In this document: piece by piece, positions 52,357-61,179 of the stretch
How the letters are laid out: each line of letters starts with the position of its first letter
How positions within the stretch are numbered: the stretch's first letter is position 1
NCBI GenBank assembly: GCA_022606425.2
Contig: JAHDVF020001222.1
Coordinates: forward strand, 1,054,001-1,118,000
Length of the DNA: 64,000 nucleotides
Direction: 5' to 3'
Origin: Lepidostoma basale
Lineage: Eukaryota > Arthropoda > Insecta > Trichoptera > Lepidostomatidae
Program-made: the position numbers and the translations under genes
Notes under the pieces: model-generated
The model's database searches: none
Told to the model about the DNA's origin: nothing
Seen by the model: only the letters and a program-made list of their open reading frames with translations

Positions 52357-52365
52357 AGTTTATAT

Positions 52366-52415
52366 CGTTCTCCCGATGATGAAGGTGTAAGCCTTCGAAA
52401 CGTATCGAGTAAAAT
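52366..52415 (+). ncRNA. hammerhead-like motif B, right
   Basis: Plus: helix I UUCUC 52368-52372 with GAGUA, CCGAUGA 52373-52379 (U4 to C), extra U, helix II GAAGG/CCUUC 52381-52385 with 52392-52396, GAAAC 52397-52401, GUAUC. The U4 change probably inactivates it. Confidence 0.6.
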
Positions 52416-52630
52416 AAACTTGAAAGTGGAAAAAACAGTGTTTTAAATCATAAAAATTCGTAAATATGGAATTCCACAGCTTTAAGTTTATCTAAAAAAC
52501 TTATTTGGTCTGGTAGAACTCACGTGACAATACAAATGCTGCCTACCTGATATATGTCATAAGAATCAATGAATCAATAGCAAAAAAAATGTATACTGTA
52601 ATTGAACTCATATAACCTGATGTGTACAAA

Positions 52631-53110
52631 ATAAAAACGATAGTAAGATTACTATTATTGATTTAATTCAAGCACTATTTTAATGTTTTATTAAAAAAAT
52701 TTCAGTAAAGTGAACTTTCAGGAAGCTTACGTGGAAAAGTTCCTAACCACAAGTTATGCAACTTTTCCTTATAAACTTCAGCGAGTTCATTTTATTGCAC
52801 CACCTCCTGCTAGTCAATAAGCAGAGTTTGCAGCAAGTTGTGCGAGTTAAAATATCCTATATCAGGTACGTTGGTGGTTGAAAATTGAAATGAACTTGCG
52901 TAAGTCCTATGAAAATAAACAAATATATATGTTTTAAACACTTGTGTTTGAAGTATAGCAAATATATGTGTATGTGTTTTCTATAATGAACATACAAAAA
53001 TAGATAAATATTTATCAATTCAAATAAATACTTTTTCAGTGTAAAATTGCATGAAAGTTTACGTTAAAACATATATTTTAAATGGAGTTTGATATCATAA
53101 AACTGTTTAC
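52631..53110. other. no recognised feature
   Basis: AT-rich, unassigned. Confidence 0.45.
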
Positions 53111-53114
53111 TTTG

Positions 53115-53335
53115 TTAAGCTACTGAGTGTATATATTAAACGAAATTATTAAGCTGCTCAAGTGTGAGTTTGTGTCGATTAAATTTATTGACACTAGAGT
53201 GTGTGTATTTACCAAAATTATTAACCATTTTAAGCTACTAGAGTGTGTGTTCTTACCTAAAATAGTTTCTGTATTAAACTAGACCAGTGTGTGTAACTAA
53301 CCGAATTTATTTACTGTGTTAAGCTATTACTGTTA
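53115..53335 (+). repeat. degenerate ~40-bp tandem repeat
   Basis: TTAAGCTACTGAGTG-like openings recur at 53115, 53150, 53192 (partial), 53231, 53274 and 53320, each followed by GTGTG-rich then AT-rich sequence with ACC(A/G)AAATT. Spacing drifts from 35 to 46 bases, so units have diverged in length and sequence. Confidence 0.65.
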
Positions 53336-53339
53336 GCGC

Positions 53340-54030
53340 GTGAATTAACCGCTTGTTCGTGGAGTTATTAAATAAAACTATGATATTTTCGAATTTTATG
53401 CCTATCATGCAAATAATATTTTTTCTAGCCATTAAATGTGCAACAATAATATTATTTTCTTAATGATTAAGTTTAATTTCGCTGTACTTTATGGTTAGGC
53501 AATTACTCGGCGAAAACAGTTATTTTTGAATAAATGATTGGTTTATTGGAATAGTAATTATTGTTCCTACTGCATATTGTTACGGATATTAACTTTTATG
53601 GCACTATTACTGAATATTCATAAATAATTTCACACATAACCTACATGCATACGTACCCAGACGTTTTCAAACAAACAACCAATTAATTTATGGTTGTATC
53701 GTTATGGTATATTCCAGAGGTCGGCAAACTGCGAACGATTATTTTTAACTGGCTCACGATCTAACAAATGTTTTTGATAAACTTAAGGCGTTAACACTGG
53801 AACTCCAAAATTACATTTTTATATAAATTGAAACCACCATGAAAAAAATGCAAAACTAGAAAAAACTGTATTTTAAATCATAAAAAATTCATCAAAGTAA
53901 AGTTTCTTTTAAAAACACTAAAATATACATGTATGTAAATGTTATTCTACCATCATATTGAAGTTTAAATATTTTTTCTTAAAAATACAATTTTTCTTAA
54001 TAAATCACACCTAAATCTCTACAAACAATT
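53340..54030. other. no recognised feature
   Basis: AT-rich, unassigned. Confidence 0.45.
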
Positions 54031-54032
54031 AT

Positions 54033-54640
54033 AAACTAACTAACCATCACGCCGTCTCCCCGAAGGGGTAGGCAGAAATAATGCACTGCCACGCTTTTCT
54101 TTCCTGACATATTTCTCTCGCTTCGTCTTCCTTCTTAGACATGCATGATATTAAATCATTCATTAAAGTTATGAAGAATTTGCGCTTCGATGGTTATGAT
54201 TTTCTTCCCATCTTCTTCTCTAATGGCTGCTTTGAGCTGTTAATATATCCGCTCTATGTTTTTATTTAACCGATCGTTAAGTACAAATACTTTCCCTGGT
54301 CTTTATAAAATTTCCAGAATCTTTATAAAACTTCCTCTACATTCATACATCGTACCATGCACGCACGTCGATTATTCCGACTTCATTAATTTGGTCATGC
54401 CATATTTTCCTCGGTCGTCCTCGGCTTCTTTTTCCACTTATGCTGCTTGTGTAAAATTTTTTAACCATTCTACTCTCATCTATTCGTTCCATATGTCCAA
54501 ACCATCACAGGGATCCTTTTTAATTTTATTCATGATGCAGTCATCTGCCTTACATTTTTTTTCTTATTTCATCGTTCGGTATTCTATCATAAAACGTTTT
54601 CCCGCACATTTTTCTTAGTTATCTCATTTCAAGAACATGA
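54033..54640 (-). pseudogene. RTE-like LINE, two blocks with a foreign interval
   Basis: 54033-54132 is a good (GTTA)n end with CGGGGAGACGGCG and YVRKEKRGSAL-like codons. 54325-54640 continues 5' with CMVRCMNVEEVL-like, GRPRKIWHDQIN, WFGHMERIDESRMVKK and IIEYRTMK-like codons. The interval 54133-54324 does not match the RTE and may be an insertion. Confidence 0.7.
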
Positions 54641-54878
54641 CGACCTTCGTGGCAGAGTGGTAAGAGCTCTAATTCCCATTCCGAAGGTTCTGGGTTCGAT
54701 TCCTGGCGATGGCAGTGTGATTGTCACACTGTCTTTGGTCTGGCGTAGTATTCTCGTGACAATAAAATGGCGATAGATTGGCTATCTGTCACATGTCACG
54801 AGAATCAATATATCAGCTTAAAAAAAATGTATACTGTAATTGGGTTCAAGCGACCTGTTGCATACGTAATAAAAAATT
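54639..54878 (+). mobile_element. tRNA-derived SINE S1
   Basis: A box TGGCAGAGTGG 54650-54660, B box GGTTCGATTCC 54693-54703, full body to CGACCTGTTGCATACGTAAT and an A-run. Almost identical in structure to 27572-27803. Confidence 0.9.
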
Positions 54879-54879
54879 C

Positions 54880-55284
54880 AAGAACAGTATCAACAATCAA
54901 AAAACGAAGATAAATTAAACTGGTTTTCATGTGTCAACAATCACTAGATAATGTCAACACTCATGGCAGAACATGTACAATATACATATCACGGGTCATC
55001 ATTTTAGAAAGGGCGTAACGAAGTGTTCGTCTAACGCACAAACTGTTATCTGTAATCACCTGATTTAGCCGAGTCATCCCTCTCTGATTTGGAGATGACT
55101 CTGAGGCATTGTTATACCGGTAAAACAATGGATGTCGATGTACGATCATAACCAGGCAATTAAACGGATACCAGGCTGTGTGAAATGTCTTGTCAGATTG
55201 CCAGGGGTCAAAATTTATAATGCAGAAAAAGTTCTTACTCGCTAATTTATAATAATGTATAAACGAGACGTGTATATATTTTAA
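54880..55284. other. no recognised feature
   Basis: The minus frame 54961-55287 (108 codons; includes SSPNQRGMTRLNQVITDNSL) is the only one of note and I do not recognise it. Confidence 0.35.
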
Positions 55285-55560
55285 CATTTTATAACTGTTA
55301 ATTCAAAAACTTTGTTTTATATCACAAATTGTATTTATTTTACTTAACGACAGCTGTTTCATCAACCAATGTTGACATCATCAGGTGTTATAAAAATATA
55401 TATCAAATGTCAAATTTTCGTAATTTTTGACATTTGACATTTGATATATATTTTTATAACACCTGATGATGTCACATTGGTTGATGAAACAGCTGTCGTA
55501 AAGTCAAATAAATACAATTTGTGATATAAAACAAAGTTTTTCAATTAACAGTTTTAAATA
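55285..55560. repeat. hammerhead-like palindromic element, family A, paired copy
   Basis: AACTTTGTTTTATATCACAA and TTGTGATATAAAACAAAGTT form outer arms. Left minus motif: CUGAUGA (55384 to 55378), U, GUCAAC/GUUGAU, GAAAC, ACAGCUGUC. Right plus motif: CUGAUGA 55463-55469, U, GUCAC/GUUGAU (one base lost), GAAAC 55486-55490, AGCUGUC to 55497. Inner arms TATCAAATGTCAAATTTTCG. The mariner begins at the right edge. Confidence 0.8.
55343..55395 (-). ncRNA. hammerhead-like motif A (55.4 kb, left)
   Basis: All core bases match CUGANGA and GAAAC; helix II has six pairs with one G-U; helix III is the palindrome ACAGCUGU. Helix I UAACAC against GUUAAG is weak. Good core, weak helix I. Confidence 0.6.
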
Positions 55561-56820
55561 TTAGGTCCTTACATATGAAATTGGCGTTTTGTATGGGAGG
55601 AACATAAAGTTGATTTTTTTTTAAATATAATATATTTATTTAATCAAAGTATGTACCATTGCTATCTATGCACTTTTGCCATCTCATAGGTAATTCATCG
55701 ATCCCTTTACTAAAAAAAACATTCGGACGGGAATCAATAAAATCTTTGAAGTCGGTTTGGACTGCCCCATCGGAGTTGAATTTTTTCCCTTGCAAGAAGT
55801 TATCCAAATTTCGAAAAAATAGTAATCTGTTGGGGCAAGGTCCGGAGAGTACGGTGGATGTCTTAGACATTCCAATTGAAGCTCTTTTAATTTGGTAGCC
55901 GTCTGTTGTGCAGTGTGTGGTCTAGCGTTATCATGAAGCAGCAGTGGCCTAGAGCGATTAACCAGCCTCGGTTGTTTAGCAGCTAGCTTTTCTATCATGG
56001 TTTGCAGTTGCTGACAATAGACATCTGCCGTAATCGTCTGGCCAGATTTAAGAAACCTGTAGTGAACGACACCAGCACTAGTCCACCAAACGCTCACAAG
56101 TAACTTTTTTGGAGTCAATTTTCGCTTGGAGCATGGTTTGGCTGGTTCGGCAGGGTTCAGCCATTGTGATGAGCGCTTCCGATTATCATACAGGATCCAC
56201 TTTTTATCACAGGTAATTCGATTCAAAATCCCTTCATTATTGTGCCGGTTGAGTAATGCAACGCAGCAGTCAACGCACGTTTGTTGATTTGCTTCACTCA
56301 AGCTTTTTCACCTTTCCAATTTGCTTCAAGTGGATTAAAACAGTTTTATCACTAACACCGCAGCCTGCAGCTAACTCGGACGTGGTTTGCGATGGATCCG
56401 CTTCCACAATAGCCTTCAATTTTTCATTATCAACTTTGGTCTCCGGCCGTCCACGGGGTTTGTTCTGCAGGTCGAAATTTTCAGAACGAAAACGTTGGAA
56501 CCAAAAACGCACTGTGTCTTCTTTTGCGGCACCGTCGCCATACACATCATTAATCCTTCGAGCCGTTTCTGCAGCACTGGTGTCACGGTGGAACTCGTAC
56601 TCGTAAATAACGCGATATTTCAAGTTTTCCATTTTGTAAACTGAGTGACGCAAAGAAAAAAAACAATTGAGGAAAAAACAAATAAATTATAATTTTCGAA
56701 ACACAAATACTTGAGTAAATAGCTGTATAAATTTGAATTTGGAATTCCTAACCCAGAGAAGATATTTGAGATCAAAGTTGCCAGTACGGCAAAACGCCAA
56801 TTTCATATGTAAGGATCTAA
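55561..56820 (-). mobile_element. mariner transposon, complete ends, 1,260 bp
   Basis: The ends TTAGGTCCTTACATATGAAA and (complement) TTAGATCCTTACATATGAAA are inverted repeats of about 31 bases with one mismatch. TA dinucleotides flank both sides (55559-55560, 56821-56822), the expected mariner target duplication. Length and single transposase on the minus strand are canonical. The transposase is broken, so the copy could move only in trans. Confidence 0.95.
55640..56653 (-). pseudogene. mariner transposase, cecropia-like, two disruptions
   Basis: Segments in order: MENLKYRVIYEYEFHRD, VRFWFQRFRSENFD, GRPETKVDNEKLKAIVEADP, HLKQIGKVKKL (HTH domains), then after a break SEANQQTCVDCC, ITCDKKWILYDN (first Asp), LLHDNARPHTAQ (second Asp), PYSPDLAPTDYYFF (third Asp, 34 residues on: DD34D), then after a frameshift NLDNFLQGKKF and RWQKCIDSNGTYFD-stop. 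The break at ~56297-56303 removes the conserved WVPHEL linker and shifts frame; the second, in an A-run at 55814-55819, is a one-base change. CDEKW reads CDKKW. The catalytic Asps survive. Similarity is closest to cecropia-type (SETMAR-like) mariners from memory of the family. Confidence 0.92.
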
Positions 56821-56940
56821 TATAATACATAATAAGTAATAAAAAAACAAAATTATATCAGATTAGATACTTCAATTAGATGTTTAAAAGTTCGTAATAC
56901 TGACACTGCAATTGCAATATGCACCATTTGCACCATTGCA
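56821..56940. other. spacer between mariner and its solo end
   Basis: AT-rich, with a small repeated CACCATTTGCACCATTGCA at its end. No mariner sequence. Confidence 0.5.
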
Positions 56941-57000
56941 GATATTTGAGATCAAAGTTGCCAGTACGGCAAAACGCCAATTTCATATGTAAGGACCTAA
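56941..57000 (-). mobile_element. solo mariner right end, 60 bp
   Basis: Identical to the last 60 bases of the 55561-56820 element (56761-56820) except C for T at 56996, and followed by TA. Nothing upstream of 56941 matches mariner. It is a deleted second insertion or a product of aberrant end repair. Confidence 0.9.
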
Positions 57001-57104
57001 TATATTCTATCATATTTATTTACATAATATGTAATATAAGGTCATCAGTATTAAAAAAAACATTTTTTTAAATATTTATGTAAAATAAAACTTCTCTTTA
57101 CTAG

Positions 57105-57355
57105 AAGCTTTCTTCTTCTTCTTCTTCTTCACTTTTGGTAGACTCAGGAGTCTGTTATTTCAGGCGGGTTCTCTTGAGACGCTGAATTCCAGCTTTCTCT
57201 CCGCCGTTTCAGGGGTCTTCCTGGTCGGCGTTGTCCGTTTGGCGTTCCATGGAGAGCTATGTGTGGTATCCTATTTGAGCTCATCCTTTCGACGTGTTGA
57301 TGCCAGTATCGTCGTCTTTGACATCCCCATCTGACCACATCTTCGACTTCCCAGT
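57105..57355 (-). pseudogene. LINE C-terminus, family P, (GAA)n tail
   Basis: MVRWGCQRRRYWHQHVERMS, SNRIPHIALHGTP, GRPLKRRRESWNSASQENPP, a stop and (GAAGAA)n at 57110-57130. Well preserved but very short. Confidence 0.8.
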
Positions 57356-57359
57356 TTTT

Positions 57360-57482
57360 TAAATATAATTAATGGAAATTATATGTTTTGCCTTAGAAAT
57401 TAATTATCAGAACTTAATTATTATGTTTGATATTGCCTTAGCAAGGTGCCACCGTGAAACATCTCATTAACATAAAATATTA
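57360..57482. repeat. family H palindrome between two LINE ends
   Basis: TGGAAATTATATGTTTTGCC, then UUGAUAU, GCCUU, an inserted CCACC, GUGAAAC, AUCUC, then ATTAACATAAAATATT. Separates two family P LINE ends. Confidence 0.6.
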
Positions 57483-57484
57483 TT

Positions 57485-57870
57485 TTCTTCTTCTTCTTCC
57501 TCTTAGTTTAGGTCATATGACCTGTTTGTGGCGGTGGGCTGTCCTGGGATGATGATGTCCAGCCATCTCTCCATCTCTTTGGCGACCTTTCTGGTAATCT
57601 CTTGCTGCTTGGGTTTTCATCTTTAACAATTTTTGCAATTCTTGTATTCTCCATGCGGTCCACGTGGTCTTTCCACAGCGCGTTCTGCTTCTTCCACATC
57701 TCACTATGTCCTCAACACCACAGACAGACCTTATCGTTTCATTTCTGATCTGATTTCTAAGGGTTTTGCCTGCGATGGAGAGTAGGGTTCGCGTTTCTGC
57801 TACTCTAAGTAGGTTCATAATTCTATTGGTATCGGCTCTGACCTCTATTCCATACGTCATGATGGGGCGA
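57485..57870 (-). pseudogene. LINE C-terminus, family P variant
   Basis: MTYGIEVRADTNRIMNLLRV, AETRTLLSIAGKTLRNQIRN, ETIRSVCGVEDIVRCGRSRT, then in another frame WKDHVDRMENTRIAKIVKDE and RSPKRWRDGWTSSSQDSPP, with a GAAGAAGAAG tail at 57486. Contains the TYG-E-RA(D/E)T block upstream of GKTLR. Frameshift near 57690. Confidence 0.85.
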
Positions 57871-58885
57871 TAAAATAAATATTTTTATTAATAATTCACG
57901 TTTTTTATTGAAATTTCTTGGTAGAAGTTCATTTTAAATAATGAAAAAAAAAAAAATTGATACAAAATTTCTTTATTATTATGTATTTAGTGTTCTTCCA
58001 AGTGTGTTCATGTTTATTAATAAGCGTCAGTTTTATTTAGCGAATTGAAAAAGGTGTTTAATATTTTTTCCGGTTCTTAATTTTAAAAATATAAATAATG
58101 AATTGATTATTATTATGAGAAAGCTTTGCCGCTCTACGCTTTGATCTAGTCAATTAATTACTATGATAGCGTCTGCATTATGAATGTGTAAATCGTTGTA
58201 TTTCAAGTCTATTTATATTTAATGTGACCTCCTGAAATATTTTAAAACAATTTCTCGTTCTTTTATTTCTTGACGCCTACTTATAAACATTTAATTAAAT
58301 TTTCTGTTCATCTCCATAGCGGTAAAGTTGAAATAATTAATATTATTTATTATTGAACATAGCTCACACTCATATTCATCATGCTGTGAGAATGTAAAAA
58401 AAAACACTTTACTAATATATCATATTTTAATTATATAATATAATAATTATATATAATACGTAATAATAATATTAAGTGACTCATTTTATAATGAGTACCT
58501 CTGTCTGCCTTGTAATGATGATAATAATAATTAAAAATAATCATTTTTAATTATTCAACAAAAATATTCATGTGATTTGCATACATAAATATTTAAATAG
58601 ATTTGTAATTATTTACTAAAAATATGTCAAAATATTACGATTTTATTTACGTTTGCCTAGAAATTGGTAAAAATTAAAAACAATTTTTTAAATAGTTTTA
58701 CACATATCATTTGGACATAGCACATTTCTATATGCTATTGTTTTATCGTAAGATAATGTCGTAGGAAGGAAAAATAATATCAAAAAATATGTATATGATA
58801 CAAAACTCTTGATACAATTTTTTTTAAACTATTGAGTAAATGTCTTTCTCTCAATCATATTTATGATCTTTAGGTATAATCCTAT
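57871..58885. other. no recognised feature
   Basis: AT-rich kilobase with poly(A) and (TAATA) runs. No open frame over 60 codons that can be supported. Two identical ~30-base scraps (AATTTCTTGGTAGAAGTTCAT, then AATGAAAAAAAAAA) occur at 57914 and again at 59700, and resemble the flanks of family C. Confidence 0.5.
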
Positions 58886-58889
58886 TTTT

Positions 58890-59265
58890 TGCAAGCTTAC
58901 ATCTTCCTTCTTCCTCAGCCTATTCCCATCCACTCCTGGACAAAAGCCTCCATTCGCTTCCATGTCACTCTGTCTTGTGCAGACTGCATTCAGGTTATTC
59001 CGACGTGTCTGTTCAGATCATCCTTCCACCGTAGTTGCGGTGGCCCTGCACTTCTCTTTGCCGTCCACAGTCTCCAAGTCAGCAGTCTTCTTGTTCATTA
59101 TTCATCTGAACTTCTGGCTACGCGACCTGCCCATTGCCATTTTAGAGTCGCCACCCGGTGGATGATGTCAGTGACCTTTGTTTTTTCTCTCACCGGATCG
59201 TTTCTGTCTCTTAGGTTGATTCTTAACACGGCTCTTTCCATGGCTCTTTGGGTCACTCATAGTTT
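58890..59265 (-). pseudogene. LINE C-terminus, family W
   Basis: The complement reads ESRAKNQSKRQKRSG-like codons, GHHPPGGDSKMAMGRSRSQK-like (WAGHVARS-equivalent), then TWKRMEAFVQEWMGIG-like ending at 58900 with a GAAGAAGGAAG tail. Matches 36375-36700. Confidence 0.7.
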
Positions 59266-59334
59266 CTCGGCACTTTGTTTGGACAATGTTATAGTTTCAA
59301 GACCATTAGTACCAACTGCCAGAACGCAGACTTC

Positions 59335-59690
59335 TAACTAACTAACAAACTATCACACCGTCTCTCCAGAAGGGTATGCAGAAAGAACGGAACGCTAAAC
59401 TCTTATACTCTGACACACTTTACTTGCTTTATCAACAATCATACATCGTGTCATGCAAGCGTGTCGGTTTTTCTGACTCCTCACGTGGCCGACATTCAAT
59501 ATTTAACTGATTTGATCGTATCACGTTATCTTCGACATTCTAGTTTCGTTTACATTGTTAAGAATATTTTCATTACCGTTCTTTCTTCATTCACTTTTTC
59601 CATGTGTCCAAACCATCTAAATGATCATTTCATTATTTTGTTCATAACACGTCTATTCGCATTGCACTGACTTCTTATTATTGATGTTGT
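59335..59690 (-). pseudogene. RTE-like LINE 3' part
   Basis: ACTAACTAACAAACTATCAC start, hairpin CCAGAAGGG damaged, then on the complement TRLHDTMYDC-like, QINQILNVGHVRSQKNRHAC, NDHLDGLDTWKK-like and MNKIMK-like codons. Interrupted at ~59690 by an AT-rich scrap. Confidence 0.65.
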
Positions 59691-59799
59691 TGATTGAAAT
59701 TTCTTGGTAGAAGTTCATTGTAAATAATGAAAAAAAAAAATCATTCGACATTCCCGCTGCACTGACTTCTTTTATATTCATTCGACATACCCGATCTTC

Positions 59800-60530
59800 A
59801 AGAACTCCTAAATAAAGTTGATATAGCAAGAGAGGATCTGGGCTTGAAAATCAACGAAAACTATTCCTCATCCTCTCTGCAACTGAATGGTGCGAATGTT
59901 GAAATGGTCGATCGATTTAAATACCTTGGCAACATTATCACCAAAGCGTTTGACCCGGACATTGAAATAAAATGCACAATTGAAGTTGCACAAGCTACAT
60001 TTGATAAAATGAGAACATTCATTTGCAACGTTCATTCGAACATTCATTAACTTGAAACTCCGGCAAAGAATGATTGAATATTACATGTGGTCTGTTCTAC
60101 TATATGGCTGCGAAACCTGGACTCTGAAAGTGAATGTAATGAACCGGTTAGAAGCGTTCGAGATGTGGATATACCGCAGAATGCTCCGTATACCGTGGAC
60201 CGATAGGATCAGTAATGCAGACGTACTACAGAGAGCCAGAGCCAATAGAGATCTGTTGTCGAGTGTGAAATTTTAAAGGTGTCATATTTGGGTCATGTGC
60301 TAAGGGGAGAAAAATACCACCTCCTTCGACTGATATTAATGGGTTAAGTGGAGGGATGTCGGGAAGTTGGTAGAAGGCTGTCCTGGCTGCGGAACATCAA
60401 AGAGTGGACAGGAATAACAAGAGTTCAGAACCTGTTACAAGTGACGCAGGATAGAGATGCCTTTGCTGCAGTGATCGCCAACGTCGGGGGGACCTGTCAC
60501 AGCCCCAAAAGAAGAAGAATTATATCATAC
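59800..60530 (+). pseudogene. LINE endonuclease/RT, family Y, longest copy
   Basis: Plus strand: REDLGLKINENYSSSSLQLN, VEMVDRFKYLGNIITKAFD (the YLG motif after the RT palm), then after a stop KLRQRMIEYYMWSVLLYGCE, WTLKVNVMNRLEAFEMWIYR, RMLRIPWTDRISNADVLQRA, RRLSWLRNIKEWTGITRVQN, LLQVTQDRDAFAAVIANVGG and a degenerate AAAAGAAGAAG tail. Three frames. The SWLRNI-x-EWTG block is diagnostic of this LINE group. Confidence 0.85.
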
Positions 60531-60739
60531 ACAGATTTTCCATACGATTTTTGTGCCACGTTTCCCTTGACCTTCCACTATTTCTTGTTCTAATATATAT
60601 TTTTTACTAATTTATAGTTGAAGTTGTATACTAAAGCATATGATCGCAACCTAGAACCAAAGTTTGGTGTGATGAATAAAAGCGCAGAGATGGAGAAGCT
60701 GTAGAAAAGAAGGTGGCGAAGGAGCTAGCTATCTTTCGG

Positions 60740-60960
60740 CAATCAATAATGACGTAGGAATGCAATTTTCAAGCAACGGTTTAAAATTTATAGCCGGAAT
60801 ACAATCACGAGCCGCCTTTGTAAGATTCGGGGGCAAACGGGCGAGTCATCGTCTGGTAATAAAAGTCGTGCCGTTTTATTTTACAGCGGGGCATGAACCG
60901 GTGGCGTCTCGGCCGGCTCGGTTCCGGTTACAGCGGCAGGAAGGGGGAGGCAAAAAAAAC
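60740..60960 (+). other. GC-rich island, possible exon or promoter
   Basis: Stands out from the AT-rich background: CGTGCCGTTTTATTTTACAG, then GCGGGGCATGAACCGGTGGC, CTCGGCCGGCTCGGTTCCGG. Several CpGs are retained. The pyrimidine run ending in TTTTACAG before 60894 could be a splice acceptor. An 84-codon frame (60760-61014) spans it but ends in poly-Lys codons and is unrecognised. Confidence 0.3.
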
Positions 60961-61179
60961 ATAAAACCTAATGTGTTAAGTTACGAACAAATTCCAAAAA
61001 AAAAAACAACCTGAATATTACTTCAAAACATTGCTTCCGTAATCTATAATCTAGTTAATATTTAACACAACGTTACAGAGCGCACAGAAAATTCTAGTTA
61101 AGATTGAATTCCCAATTTTAATATGTTTCTGATTTATAGTCTCCTATCAAAATTATGTATTTTAAAAACTAACTAATGT

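Larger units (their letters stand above)
52225..52503. mobile_element. hammerhead-like palindromic element, family B, nested in SINE S1
   Basis: Outer arms AATTTTTATGAATTAAAACA and TTTTAAATCATAAAAATTCG, inner arms TTTATTTTTCTCGACATG and CGTATCGAGTAAAATAAA. Two facing motifs are separated by AACGATAGTTTATATCGTT. Because it interrupts a SINE, the palindrome as a whole behaved as a mobile unit. Confidence 0.8.
52176..52630 (+). mobile_element. SINE S1 split by a family B palindrome
   Basis: Left part 52176-52224 ends GTTGGCAGTTTG just past B box GGTTCAATTCT. Right part resumes at about 52504 with TTTGGTCTGGTAGAACTCAC and ends ATATAACCTGATGTGTAC. About 14 bases of the S1 body are missing at the junction. 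Head 5' of 52176 is truncated. Confidence 0.75.

Noticed and set aside
9297..54878. Functional tRNA genes at the S1 and S2 heads
   Set aside because: A and B boxes are good but acceptor stems do not close and each head is followed by the same conserved non-tRNA body in several places. They are SINEs.
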